Part shown: one piece after another, positions 17,494 to 26,873 of the stretch
How positions within the stretch are numbered: position 1 is the stretch's first letter
Layout of the letters: each line of letters starts with the position of its first letter
Assembly: GCA_016929695.1 (NCBI GenBank)
Contig: JAFGII010000029.1
Location: 1-62,068 of the forward strand
Direction of reading: 5' to 3'
Source: Ignavibacteria bacterium
GTDB lineage: Bacteria; Bacteroidota; Ignavibacteria; Tepidaquicellales; Tepidaquicellaceae
Length of the DNA: 62,068 nucleotides
The notes under the pieces: model-generated
The model's database searches: none
The model's input: only the letters and a program-made list of their open reading frames with translations
Told to the model about the DNA's origin: nothing
Position numbers and translations under genes: made by a program

Positions 17494-17982
17494 GGTTTTA
17501 TGTGATAATTTGACATAAAATTAACAATTTATTCCTTTATATAAAGTGCTATTTGGATGGCATAAATTTAGTAAATCATTTATTACTTTAGCATGCAACC
17601 CCGTCGGTAGCGGAGGAGTATATTCTTTTCTCCATAGTCTTACGCCAACGGTTACTGAGGTTCAACACCTTCCGGTGTTGAAGATTTGGACTTACTCCAA
17701 CGGTAAGTGAGGTTTAATACTAATAGCGTTCAAAAATTTGAATACTATCTAAATCAATGATTACTTCTTATTAATCTTGAAATTGATATATCTTTCTTTT
17801 AAATTTACTCAAATTGACCGTTAGAGGAAGAAAAGCCGTTAAAACAGTTAAATTTTCAGGTCTTAATTTAAAATTTCCGCGACAAAAGTCATGAGTTTTA
17901 AATATCTGATATTACATTGTATTATATGTTTAAACGGTCAACTTAAATAAATTTATTTAAATAAATTTTTTAGCTAATTATT
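17494..17982. other. Divergent intergenic region with repeats
   Basis: 489 nt between the HerA-like gene and the glycan locus, with no gene. It contains two related 30-bp units and a hairpin (17639-17720). The last 50 bases are an A/T palindrome (AAATAAATTTATTT type) just before the GT4 start. Confidence 0.5.
17639..17720. repeat. Two related 30-bp repeats around a hairpin
   Basis: Units at 17639-17668 and 17691-17720 share CTTAC-CCAACGGT and TGAGGTT. Between them lies a perfect hairpin CAACACC-TTCC-GGTGTTG (17663-17680). This is typical of dispersed palindromic intergenic elements. Confidence 0.6.
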
Positions 17983-20223
17983 ATGAAATTTGCATTTATT
18001 GGAACGTATCCTCCGCAAAAATGCGGGATTGGAACTTTTACTCACAGTTTAGTCAAATCAATCGCTGATAATTTCGGTTATACAGGTTTATTTCCTAATC
18101 TTTATGTTATAGCTGTCAGTGATTTTGAACAAAATTATGATTTTCCTCCTGAAGTATCCTTTGTCGTTGAACAAAATAACCAGAGAGATTATGTCAGTGC
18201 TGCGAAATTTATAAATTACAATAAAGCTGATGTTTGTATTCTGCAGCATGAATTCGGTATCTTCGGCGGGGAAAGCGGGGTATATATTCTTTCGCTTGTA
18301 AGAAGAATTGAAATTCCACTGATTGTAACTTTTCATACTGTTATAGGAGAACCGTCACACATTCAAAAAGTCATAGTACAGGAACTCAGTAAAAAAGCCA
18401 ATAAAGTAATTGTAATGAGTAAAAAAGCAGTGAAATTTCTTCTCGATATTTATGATATACCGGAAGAAAAAATTGAAGTCATTGAACATGGTGTTCCTGT
18501 GAGTAAAGTTTTCCACAGAGAGACTGCACGAGAAAAATTCAACTTCAGCAATAAAACGGCTCTTTTTACTTTTGGGCTATTGAGCCGTAACAAAGGAATC
18601 GAAACAGTTATTAAAGCGCTTCCTAAAGTTGTTGAAAAGCATAAGGATGTTCTTTACGTGGTACTGGGAAACACACATCCTAAAGTTTTAAGCCGCAACG
18701 GAGAGGAATATCGTGAATATCTTCTGCGTCTTGTAAAGGAATACGGACTTGAAGATTATGTTTACTTTTACAAAAATTTTGTTCCCGAAGAAATTTTAAT
18801 GGAATATTTATATGCTGCGGATATTTATATTACACCTTATTTAAACGAGGCACAGATAACAAGCGGTACACTGTCTTATGCGATAGGGGCAGGTACGGCA
18901 GTGATTTCCACTCCTTACTGGCATGCTCAGGAACTGCTTGCGGATGGCAGAGGAATAATATTTGATTTCCGGAATCACAAACAACTTTCAAATATTCTTC
19001 TTGATTTACTTGATAATCGATATAAAATTGAAAAGCTTCGGGAAGCGGCTTATGAATATGGACATAAACTTAAATGGCCCAAGATTGGAGCGAGATATAT
19101 AAAAACAGCCGAAACTGCGGCAGAAAAATTTTCTTATATTCAGAAGAAAAAACAAACTATACTCGACCCATATCTTTTACCTGATTTTACATTGGCTCAC
19201 ATAAAACGACTTACAGACGATACAGGAATAGTACAGCATGCAAAATATGGGATTCCGAATCTGAAAGAAGGATATTGTTTAGATGATAATGCGAGAGCGC
19301 TTTTAATGACATCAATGGCTTACAAAAAAAGCAGGTCTGCTGATTCTTTTAATCTAATGCCGGTTTATTTAAGTTATATTCACTACATGCAAAACGAAGA
19401 CGGTACATTCAGAAATTTTTTGAGTTTCAGCAGAAACTATCTTGATAAAATCGGTTCGGAAGATTGTTTTGGAAGAGCAATCTGGGCTATAGGATATCTC
19501 GTTAATAATTCCCCCAATGAATCTTATCAAAAAAGTAGTCTGGATATATTTAATGTTTCTTTGCCTTATTTTCGGCAATTAAAGCATATACGAGGGATTG
19601 CCAATACTATTCTTGGAATGTCATATTACTTAAAAAGTTTTCCAGGTGATGAAAAAATGAAAATATTAATATCTGAAATGGCATACAAGATAATAAATTT
19701 TTATAATAAAGAAAAATCCGATAACTGGAATTGGTTTGAAAACATTCTGACATACGACAATGCAATAATACCCCTTGCCGTTTTCCACGCGGCAGAGTTA
19801 TGTAATGATGATGTGATGCTCAATGTTGCAGTTGAATCCACCGCATTCCTTGAAAGTATTACTATGAAGAACGGATATCTGAAACCGGTTGGCAGTAATG
19901 GATGGTACCCTAAAGGAGGTAAATGTGCGGAATACGCACAACAATCTGTTGATGTAATGGGAATGGTATTGCTTTTCTTTAAGGCATATAAGGTAACAAA
20001 AGAAAAAAAATATCTTGACAGAATGTTCACATCGCATATGTGGTTTTTGGGAGAAAACACGCTTAATCTTCCGATATACGATTTTGAAACCGGTGGTTGT
20101 AATGACGGGCTTGAAGAATACGGACTCAACAGAAACCAGGGTGCGGAAAGTATTCTTTCATATTTAATTTCTCATCTTACGGTATTAAATGCATTTGAAC
20201 TTGAATATAGATATGAAAAATAA
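17983..20223 (+). CDS. GT4 glycosyltransferase with a C-terminal helical domain
   Basis: A 746-residue two-domain enzyme. The N-terminal half (about 1-385) is a GT-B fold family 4 glycosyltransferase: FIGTYPPQKCGIGTFTHSL at the start, QHEFGIFGGESG, the nucleotide-sugar region LLSRNKGIETVIKAL and the acceptor/donor segment TSGTLSYAIGAGTAVIST. The C-terminal half (about 385-746) is predominantly helical, with DFTLAHIKRLTDDTGIVQHA and GYCLDDNARALL, like the alpha/alpha-barrel domain appended to some Bacteroidota GT4 proteins. GT4 enzymes move a sugar from an NDP-sugar donor. With the GH130 gene 11 nt downstream, mannose is a likely donor (inference). It is the first gene of the glycan operon. 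Confidence 0.85.
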   Translation: MKFAFIGTYPPQKCGIGTFTHSLVKSIADNFGYTGLFPNLYVIAVSDFEQNYDFPPEVSFVVEQNNQRDYVSAAKFINYNKADVCILQHEFGIFGGESGVYILSLVRRIEIPLIVTFHTVIGEPSHIQKVIVQELSKKANKVIVMSKKAVKFLLDIYDIPEEKIEVIEHGVPVSKVFHRETAREKFNFSNKTALFTFGLLSRNKGIETVIKALPKVVEKHKDVLYVVLGNTHPKVLSRNGEEYREYLLRLVKEYGLEDYVYFYKNFVPEEILMEYLYAADIYITPYLNEAQITSGTLSYAIGAGTAVISTPYWHAQELLADGRGIIFDFRNHKQLSNILLDLLDNRYKIEKLREAAYEYGHKLKWPKIGARYIKTAETAAEKFSYIQKKKQTILDPYLLPDFTLAHIKRLTDDTGIVQHAKYGIPNLKEGYCLDDNARALLMTSMAYKKSRSADSFNLMPVYLSYIHYMQNEDGTFRNFLSFSRNYLDKIGSEDCFGRAIWAIGYLVNNSPNESYQKSSLDIFNVSLPYFRQLKHIRGIANTILGMSYYLKSFPGDEKMKILISEMAYKIINFYNKEKSDNWNWFENILTYDNAIIPLAVFHAAELCNDDVMLNVAVESTAFLESITMKNGYLKPVGSNGWYPKGGKCAEYAQQSVDVMGMVLLFFKAYKVTKEKKYLDRMFTSHMWFLGENTLNLPIYDFETGGCNDGLEEYGLNRNQGAESILSYLISHLTVLNAFELEYRYEK

Positions 20224-20234
20224 TTGAAAAATTT

Positions 20235-21170
20235 ATGTCACTTATAAAAAGGTATTCTAAAAATCCTATACTGACAAAGGGAGATATTCCATATCAAGTT
20301 GCAACTGTTCATAATGCAGGTGCAGTAAAATTTGGGAATAAATACATTTTACTTTTCCGCTCGCATCTGCATAACGGACGAAGCATTATAGGAATTGCGG
20401 AAAGTAATGACGGGTATAAATTCAAGGTGCGTTCTGAGCCTTTTATGATACCATCTGAAGAAAGTGAATTTAAATTATATGAAGAGTATGGTGTTGAAGA
20501 CCCGCGGATTACTTTTATAGACGGGGAATACTTGATAACCTACAGTGCTTATTCTAAATATGGAGTTCGGATAGGGCTTGCAAAAACCCGTGACTTTATG
20601 AATATTAAAAGGTTTGCATTAATTACAGAAGCAGATTACCGAAACGTTGTAATTTTTCCGGAAAAGTTTAACGGACTTTTTGTTCGTCTCGACCGTCCTC
20701 ATTCTGAAATTAATCCGTGGTCAATCTGGATATCATATTCACCTGATTTAAAATACTGGGGTGATTCGAAAGTTATAATGCGCCCGATGATGTATCATTG
20801 GGACGAAATGAAGATTGGACCCGGGGCACCACCAATAAAAACGAATAAAGGATGGTTAAATATTTATCACGGTGTATTTCCGACAATGGACGGGAGTGTT
20901 TACAGACTTGGTGCGGCATTGCACGATTTAAAAGACCCATCGAAAATTCTTGGTGTCGGGGATGAGTGGATACTTCAACCTGAAGAAATATATGAAGTTA
21001 CCGGTTATGTCCACAATGTTGTTTTTACCTGCGGGGCGATACCTGAACCTGACGGTACTGTAAAAATTTATTGGGGAGGTGCGGATAAAGTTCTTTGCGC
21101 CGGGGAAGCGGTGCTGGATGAACTGATTAATTTATGTTTGAATAATTCAAGGAATCCTTTGGGACAATAG
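20235..21170 (+). CDS. GH130 family glycoside phosphorylase/hydrolase
   Basis: A 311-residue five-bladed beta-propeller of glycoside hydrolase family 130. The family signature YGVEDPRIT supplies the catalytic Asp, and the motifs KFGNKYILLFRSHL, IGPGAPPIKTNKGWLNIYHGV and YVHNVVFTCGA follow in order. GH130 members phosphorolyse or hydrolyse beta-mannosides, releasing alpha-mannose 1-phosphate in the phosphorylase subgroup. The length is that of the compact phosphorylase-type enzymes. It starts 11 nt after the GT4 gene and is co-transcribed with it. No signal peptide is present, so it acts in the cytoplasm. Whether it is a phosphorylase or hydrolase cannot be decided here. Confidence 0.9.
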   Translation: MSLIKRYSKNPILTKGDIPYQVATVHNAGAVKFGNKYILLFRSHLHNGRSIIGIAESNDGYKFKVRSEPFMIPSEESEFKLYEEYGVEDPRITFIDGEYLITYSAYSKYGVRIGLAKTRDFMNIKRFALITEADYRNVVIFPEKFNGLFVRLDRPHSEINPWSIWISYSPDLKYWGDSKVIMRPMMYHWDEMKIGPGAPPIKTNKGWLNIYHGVFPTMDGSVYRLGAALHDLKDPSKILGVGDEWILQPEEIYEVTGYVHNVVFTCGAIPEPDGTVKIYWGGADKVLCAGEAVLDELINLCLNNSRNPLGQ

Positions 21171-21295
21171 CGGCGGCGGTAGCGGTGGCAATGATTATGG
21201 CAGTAATGATTACTGAAATTGCAATTTAAAGGCTGCGAATAGAACTTAAAGACTTAAACAGAAAAGAGTTTAATAAAATAAAAATAACTTAAAAT

Positions 21296-22303
21296 ATGAA
21301 AGTAGCAGTATTATCGCCCGCCGTATGGCGGACACCTCCGCGTAATTATGGTCCCTGGGAACAGGTTGCGTCAAATATTACGGAAGGTTTGATAGAGAAA
21401 GGAATTGATGTAACACTCTTTGCAACCGGAGATTCTATTACAAGCGGGAAACTTGATTATGTTATAGAAGAACCATACGGTGAAAATCCGGAACTTGACC
21501 CTAAAGTATGTGAGTGTTTACATATAAGTAATCTTATGGAAAAAGCATCTCAGTTTGATATCATACACAATAATTATGATTTTCTTCCGCTTACATATTC
21601 ACGGCTTATTAAAATTCCGATGGTCACAACAATTCACGGATTTTCATCACCTAAAATTATTCCTGTATATAAAAAATATAATGGCATAAATTATTATGTT
21701 TCCATAAGTAAGTCAGATCGCAGTTCCGAGTTAAAATATATTGCCACTGTTTATAACGGAATAAATGAAAAAGAATTTACATATAAAGATATCCCCGGTG
21801 ATTATCTTTTATTTCTCGGACGGATTCATCATGAAAAAGGAACATCCGAATGCATAGAAATTGCAAAGAAGGCAAAGATGAAGTTGGTTATTGCAGGGCT
21901 TGTTCAGGATAAAAAGTATTTTGAGGAAAAAATAAAGCCTCATCTTAATAACAGGGATGTTATTTACTGGGGCAATGCGGACCCCGAACAACGAAATGAA
22001 TTATTAGGAGGCGCCTATGCATTGCTACATCCCATAAATTTTGAAGAGCCGTTCGGACTGAGTGTAGTAGAATCTTATTTTTGCGGAACTCCCGTAGTTG
22101 TTTTCAGAAGAGGCTCTATGAAGGAATTAGTGATTGACGGGAAAACGGGTTTTCTAGTAAATAACAATTACGAAGCGGCGGAGGCATTAAAGAATATAAA
22201 AAGTTTGAAAAGAAAAGATTGTTATAATTTTGCGAAAAGTAAATTCACGCGTTCAATAATGGCGGAAAAATATATTGAAGTCTATAATAGAATATTATTG
22301 TAG
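21296..22303 (+). CDS. GT4 family glycosyltransferase
   Basis: A 335-residue single-domain GT-B enzyme of family 4. It opens with MKVAVLSPAVWRTPPRNYGPWE and continues with TIHGFSSPKIIP. The donor-binding C-terminal half has YLLFLGRIHHEKG and the E-x7-E motif in EEPFGLSVVES. This N-terminal pattern is common in mannosyl- or glucosyltransferases of cytoplasmic oligosaccharide pathways. It lies 125 nt downstream of the GH130 gene on the same strand. The spacer includes a GC-rich GGCGGCGGTAGCGG stretch but no strong terminator, so it may belong to the same operon. The acceptor is unknown. Confidence 0.88.
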   Translation: MKVAVLSPAVWRTPPRNYGPWEQVASNITEGLIEKGIDVTLFATGDSITSGKLDYVIEEPYGENPELDPKVCECLHISNLMEKASQFDIIHNNYDFLPLTYSRLIKIPMVTTIHGFSSPKIIPVYKKYNGINYYVSISKSDRSSELKYIATVYNGINEKEFTYKDIPGDYLLFLGRIHHEKGTSECIEIAKKAKMKLVIAGLVQDKKYFEEKIKPHLNNRDVIYWGNADPEQRNELLGGAYALLHPINFEEPFGLSVVESYFCGTPVVVFRRGSMKELVIDGKTGFLVNNNYEAAEALKNIKSLKRKDCYNFAKSKFTRSIMAEKYIEVYNRILL

Positions 22304-22353
22304 AACTCCAAATAAGAAATAATTATTAAAAATGTTTAAAAATTAAATGATTA

Positions 22354-23820
22354 CTAATCTTTTTCCAGTAATTTACTTATAAGTAAATTGACATTTACAG
22401 ATGCAAAAGAAGATGCGAAATCCGAGATTCCGTAAGGAATTATAAGTTCTCCCCGATGAATTATTGAACCGCAGGAGTAAACAACATTTGGTACATAGCC
22501 TTCTCTTTCATCTTCATTGGGAACTATAAGAGGTTCTTTTAACTTCCGTATTACTTTTGTCGGGTTATTCAAATCAAGTAATAAAGCCCCGATACAATAT
22601 TTTCTCATTTGTCCGACACCGTGCGTGATGACAATCCATCCTTCCGAAGTTTCTATCGGCGAGCCGCAATTCCCGGACTGGATTAATTCCCAGTTATATT
22701 TTGGTTTGCTAAGAATTTGAGATGTTTCCCAGACTGTAATATTATCGGAAAACATAATAGACTGATTCACTCCGTCCGCTCTCGATAACATTGCATAATG
22801 TCCGTTAATTTTTTTCGGAAAGAGTGCGAAGTTTTTGTCCCTTACGCATTCTCCGTGCAGTGGCAGATTTTTAAAATAATAAAAATCTTTCGTTTCGAGA
22901 AGTTTCGGAAGTATTGTATATCCGTCAAAAGCCGTATATGTTGCGTAATAAATTGTTTCACCGTTATCTTCGGTAAATTTTACAAATCTTGCATCTTCAA
23001 TTCCGTTTTTTTCGGTTCTTGAAACAGGGAAAATTACTCTTTCAGAAATATCGGTATCCTGTGAAAAACTAATTTCATAATGCGACCTTGCAAACCACAT
23101 CATCTGGTTAAGTGTTTTCTTCTGGTCAAGATTTAATTTTTGTGTTTCCTGGACTTCATTAATTGCCTTTTTCAGCCCTGTATAATAAAACTGGTCTTCA
23201 AGTTTATTAAGAATTTCAGTAGAGATATCATTGAAAATATTATGCTCCTGAAGAATCCTGTGGAATTCTTTTTTATCGTAGGCGTGTCCTTTAATAATTT
23301 CGGCTTCGCCTATATAGTTTCCCTGCGGGTCGAAAATTATATTAAAATCCTTGTCAATAATTCCGCTCCTGAAAACTATTGATGATATGTGATTTTCGCC
23401 CGTTGCCCTGAAACTAACAATAACTCTTTTTTGACCTTCTTCGAGACCTGTTTGGTCAGGATGCTCCACGATAGAAGGGTTAAACAATGCGGTAGATTCA
23501 ATAGAGTATTCACTTGTAAAATATGAGCCTATTAATAATTTTTTAAATGAGGATATTTCTTCGTAGTTTTCTGTCAAGTCCTTTACATAATGAATTATTC
23601 TTGAAAAATTTGTCAGAAAAATCCTTGTAATGTTTCTATGTCGTTTGGCAAATTCTCTTAAAACCTGATTAAGCGAAATTTCAGTTTCTTCTTCATTCAT
23701 ATCAAGAATTTTTTTTATAATAGTTTTTGCTTTTATTTCGCTGTGGTCAAAAAATCTTGTTATGACTCTTTTGGAATCAGGATAAATTCGTTCTTTTTTT
23801 CTGTCAACAGTAATTCTCAT
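22354..23820 (-). CDS. GH130 family protein, long form
   Basis: A 488-residue protein on the opposite strand, convergent with the GT4 gene. The N-terminal 170 residues are helical and family-specific (KTIIKKILDMNEEETEISLNQVLREFAKRHRNI). The remainder is a GH130 propeller with GIEDARFVKF as the catalytic-Asp motif, LLSRADGVNQSI-like strand motifs, GNCGSPIETSEGWIVITHGV and GYVPNVVYSCG. Long GH130 proteins of this type are known to act on beta-mannosides and often accompany a short GH130 partner, one acting on longer chains and one on the disaccharide. That division of labour is inference here. Confidence 0.88.
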   Translation of the reverse strand: MRITVDRKKERIYPDSKRVITRFFDHSEIKAKTIIKKILDMNEEETEISLNQVLREFAKRHRNITRIFLTNFSRIIHYVKDLTENYEEISSFKKLLIGSYFTSEYSIESTALFNPSIVEHPDQTGLEEGQKRVIVSFRATGENHISSIVFRSGIIDKDFNIIFDPQGNYIGEAEIIKGHAYDKKEFHRILQEHNIFNDISTEILNKLEDQFYYTGLKKAINEVQETQKLNLDQKKTLNQMMWFARSHYEISFSQDTDISERVIFPVSRTEKNGIEDARFVKFTEDNGETIYYATYTAFDGYTILPKLLETKDFYYFKNLPLHGECVRDKNFALFPKKINGHYAMLSRADGVNQSIMFSDNITVWETSQILSKPKYNWELIQSGNCGSPIETSEGWIVITHGVGQMRKYCIGALLLDLNNPTKVIRKLKEPLIVPNEDEREGYVPNVVYSCGSIIHRGELIIPYGISDFASSFASVNVNLLISKLLEKD

Positions 23821-24140
23821 GATGAAAATTTTTTTATCAATTTAGTTTTTCAAATTAATAATTGAAATGTAAATATTCAATCTTTACATTAGTTTTTAAA
23901 AAAGAGTATGTAAAAGTACAAGACAGCAGCAGAGACAGAATGTATTTACTTATATTCCGATTCTCGGGAACTGCGGGGTAAAAAATTAACACAGACTATT
24001 TTAATAATATTATGCTGATATTAGCAGCAATATTTTTTCATCGGGACTAATTACCTTTAATTTAAAGGGTTATAAGATTATATTTATTATTTGTTTAAAA
24101 GGATTTATTTATAGCCAAATATTGAAGAATAATTTATTAT
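23821..24140. other. Divergent intergenic region, 320 nt
   Basis: AT-rich spacer that must carry the promoters of the long GH130 gene and of the GT2 gene. A faint remnant resembling the dispersed repeat (TAACACAGACTATT near 23988) is visible. There is no ORF or RNA gene. Confidence 0.4.
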
Positions 24141-24971
24141 ATGCAAAATAAGATACCGCTTGTCAGTATTGTCTTGCCAACGCAGAACAGAGCACATTCC
24201 TTATATAAATCCATTGACAGTGTAATAAATCAATCATTTGAGGACTGGGAATTATTCGTAATTGATAATTTTTCAACAGACGATACTCCGAAACTTATGA
24301 AAAAATACTGCAAGCAGGACAGTCGCATTCACTATTTTTCCGTTCCAAAAAGCAAAGAGGAGGGAATAACAGATTATCTTAATCTGGGTGTAAGCAAGGC
24401 AAGAGGAAAATACATCGCTCGTATGGATGATGATGATTACTGGTACTGCAAGGACAAACTGAAAAAGCAGGTGGAATTTCTGGATAATAATAAAGATTAT
24501 TGTGTTGTAGGGGGAGGAGTTATTTTAATCGACAACGAAGGGAAACATCTGTTCAAGTATTTTAAGAAAGAATCTGATGACGAAATCCGTAAGTTTATGC
24601 TTTTTTCAAATCCGTTTACGCATACAACTGTTCTGTTCAGGAAAGAAGTTATTAACAAAGTAGGCGGATATCCACCCGGAATTATAGAGGATTGGAATCT
24701 CTGGCTGAGAATGGGAAAAGAGGGAAAACTTTACAATTTTCCGGAATATTTTGCCTGCTATAAAACCGCCGGACAAAATCTGTCATTTAGAATTCAGAGA
24801 AAGCAGGCAAAAAGAATTTTAACTTTAATAAAGGGTTTCAAGAAAGATTACCCGAATTACAAAAAGGCATATTTTTTAAATTTATCACAGTATATATATA
24901 CATATCTGCCCGAGTTTATCAGAAAACCGCTGCAATCTTTTATGTTTTATCTTAAAAGAACAAATTTTTAA
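24141..24971 (+). CDS. Family 2 glycosyltransferase
   Basis: A 276-residue GT-A fold glycosyltransferase. It starts with PLVSIVLPTQNRAHSLYKSIDSV, has ELFVIDNFSTDDTP for nucleotide binding and ARMDDDDYW as the metal-binding acidic motif, and a GIIEDWNLWLRMGKEG acceptor-side ED motif. GT2 enzymes of this size usually add a hexose to a lipid-linked or polysaccharide acceptor at the inner membrane. No membrane segment is present. It lies beside the GT4/GH130 cluster but 320 nt away from the divergent GH130 gene. It may be functionally unrelated. Confidence 0.88.
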   Translation: MQNKIPLVSIVLPTQNRAHSLYKSIDSVINQSFEDWELFVIDNFSTDDTPKLMKKYCKQDSRIHYFSVPKSKEEGITDYLNLGVSKARGKYIARMDDDDYWYCKDKLKKQVEFLDNNKDYCVVGGGVILIDNEGKHLFKYFKKESDDEIRKFMLFSNPFTHTTVLFRKEVINKVGGYPPGIIEDWNLWLRMGKEGKLYNFPEYFACYKTAGQNLSFRIQRKQAKRILTLIKGFKKDYPNYKKAYFLNLSQYIYTYLPEFIRKPLQSFMFYLKRTNF

Positions 24972-25016
24972 CAATAATTCAGTGTTATATTTATATCTAA
25001 CAAACCTAATAAAAAG

Positions 25017-26555
25017 ATGAATAAATCAAAATATTTAACAATTATTTTACTTTTATTTTCAGCAAGTCTGTTGTTTTCGCAGGAGGGTATAAAAGAATTG
25101 AGAATTCTGCACTGGAATGATTTTCATTCGAGAAATTTACCTTACAAAGCGTCAAAGAAAATTGACGGCGAGACCGTAAATTACATAGTAGGCGGTTCGG
25201 CATCCCTGCTGGGATATTTAAACAAGTACAGAGACAATAAATCACTTGTTGTTCACGCAGGAGATGATTTCCAGGGGACACCGATTTCGTCATTGACAAA
25301 AGGATTTTCGCAGATACAATTGCTTAATCATTTCAATATTGATGCTTTTACGCTGGGAAACCACGAATTTGATTATTCAGCAAAAACTCTTGATTCCGCA
25401 TTGAAAATTGCAAATTTTAAATATCTTGGGGGCAATCTGATTTATTTACCAGAACAAAAATCCTTTGCCGATTTAACAACAGTGAAAGAAATTAACGGAA
25501 TTAAAATCGGAATTATAGGTATTACGAGTGATGAGTTGAGATTGCTGACCGTTCCAAAAAATGTTGAGGATATTTATATAATGGACAATGATTTCATTAT
25601 TTCATACGGAATAAAAGAACTGAAAAACAACAACTGTGATTTAATCATTTTACTGACGCATTGCGGGGTTGAGAACGACAGTATATATGCAACAAAATTT
25701 TACGGTGATATTGATGTAATTGTAGGCGGACATTCACACACAACTTTAAGGAAGCCGAAATTAATTAACAATGTAATCATTGCACAGGCAGGTTCGGGCG
25801 GAAAATTCCTCGGAAATATTGAACTGAAAGTTGACACGGATTTGGACACGATTATACAATATAAAGGTGAATTAATCGAAACGGTATTTGATTCACTTAT
25901 ATACGACAAAAATATGCAGGCATTGGTTGATAATATGGAGGCAGATGTTAATCAGCAATTGAGCAAAGTTATCGGCACACTTGAAAACGACTGGAAAAGA
26001 TTCGGTATAAATAGCAATCTCGGACAATGGGAAGCGGATGTATTCAGAGCAAAGACAAACTCGGATATTGCATTTGTAAATTCAGGCGGATTGCGAAAAG
26101 AACTTATGAAAGGCGAAATAACATTGCGCGATATTTGGGAAATCAGTCCTTTCGGAAATACAATTAACACTATAGAAGTAAGCGGAAAACTGCTTTTTGA
26201 AATGTTACTGAATCATTTTATAGAAGCACAAAAGGAAAATGAGAAAAGCGGAGACCCCGATTTCCTGATTGTATCCGGACTAAATATTATTTATGACAAA
26301 GAAAAGTTAAAAAATAAAGAACTTGATTTTTTTAAAGAAATCAACGTTAACGGTGAAAAAATTGACGAAAACAAAACATACAAAATTGCAACAAATAATT
26401 ATATTGCTACGCAGGTAGGAAAGTTTTTCGGCAAACTTTCAGAAGAACTGACTATTGCGGAAACCAATATTATTGACAGAGATGTATTTATTGAAGCAGT
26501 GGAAAATGCAGGAATAATTAATTCTGTTTCAGAAAACAGAATAGTATCCGAATAA
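25017..26555 (+). CDS. Periplasmic 5'-nucleotidase / metallophosphatase (UshA-like)
   Basis: A 512-residue two-domain enzyme. The signal peptide is MNKSKYLTIILLLFSASLLFS. The N-terminal calcineurin-like domain carries the dinuclear metal motifs HWNDFHSR, GDDFQGTPISS, LGNHEFDYS, LLTHCG and GGHSHTTL. The C-terminal 5'-nucleotidase domain (about 300-510) has IAFVNSGGLRKEL and the substrate-stacking region ISPFGNTINTIEVSG. Members hydrolyse nucleoside monophosphates or UDP-sugars in the periplasm to salvage nucleosides and phosphate. It is followed after 20 nt by yggX and then the RsbU-like gene, so the three form an operon. Confidence 0.9.
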   Translation: MNKSKYLTIILLLFSASLLFSQEGIKELRILHWNDFHSRNLPYKASKKIDGETVNYIVGGSASLLGYLNKYRDNKSLVVHAGDDFQGTPISSLTKGFSQIQLLNHFNIDAFTLGNHEFDYSAKTLDSALKIANFKYLGGNLIYLPEQKSFADLTTVKEINGIKIGIIGITSDELRLLTVPKNVEDIYIMDNDFIISYGIKELKNNNCDLIILLTHCGVENDSIYATKFYGDIDVIVGGHSHTTLRKPKLINNVIIAQAGSGGKFLGNIELKVDTDLDTIIQYKGELIETVFDSLIYDKNMQALVDNMEADVNQQLSKVIGTLENDWKRFGINSNLGQWEADVFRAKTNSDIAFVNSGGLRKELMKGEITLRDIWEISPFGNTINTIEVSGKLLFEMLLNHFIEAQKENEKSGDPDFLIVSGLNIIYDKEKLKNKELDFFKEINVNGEKIDENKTYKIATNNYIATQVGKFFGKLSEELTIAETNIIDRDVFIEAVENAGIINSVSENRIVSE

Positions 26556-26575
26556 AAAAATAAATAAAATAAAAT

Positions 26576-26854
26576 ATGACGGAACAAAGAACAGTTAATT
26601 GCGTAAAGTTAAAGAAAGAATTGCCGGGATTAAAAAGGCAGCCTTTACCGGGCGAACTCGGAAAAAAGATTTTTGAAAATGTATCTTCGGAAGCATGGAA
26701 AATGTTTTTAGATTACTTCAAGATTATAGTAAATGAATACAGGCTGGACCTTTCGAGCCCGAACACTGACAGAATATTTCTTGAGCAGATTGAGCAATAT
26801 TTTTTCGGAGAAGGCGGGCAGTTACCCGAGCAGTTCACGCCGGAACAGAAATAA
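26576..26854 (+). CDS. yggX: YggX-family iron-trafficking/oxidative-damage protein
   Basis: A 92-residue protein with the YggX signature. It has a near-N-terminal Cys in TVNCVKLKKELPGLKRQP, then LPGELGKKIFENVSSEAWKMFLDYFKIIVNEYRLDL and a C-terminal LEQIEQYFF. YggX binds or protects the labile Fe(II) pool and guards Fe-S enzymes from oxidation. The gene is squeezed between the nucleotidase (20 nt) and a SpoIIE-type phosphatase (19 nt). YggX is best known from Proteobacteria, so horizontal acquisition is possible, but the base composition is that of its neighbours. Confidence 0.9.
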   Translation: MTEQRTVNCVKLKKELPGLKRQPLPGELGKKIFENVSSEAWKMFLDYFKIIVNEYRLDLSSPNTDRIFLEQIEQYFFGEGGQLPEQFTPEQK

Positions 26855-26873
26855 ATTTTGAAGAATAAAATTA

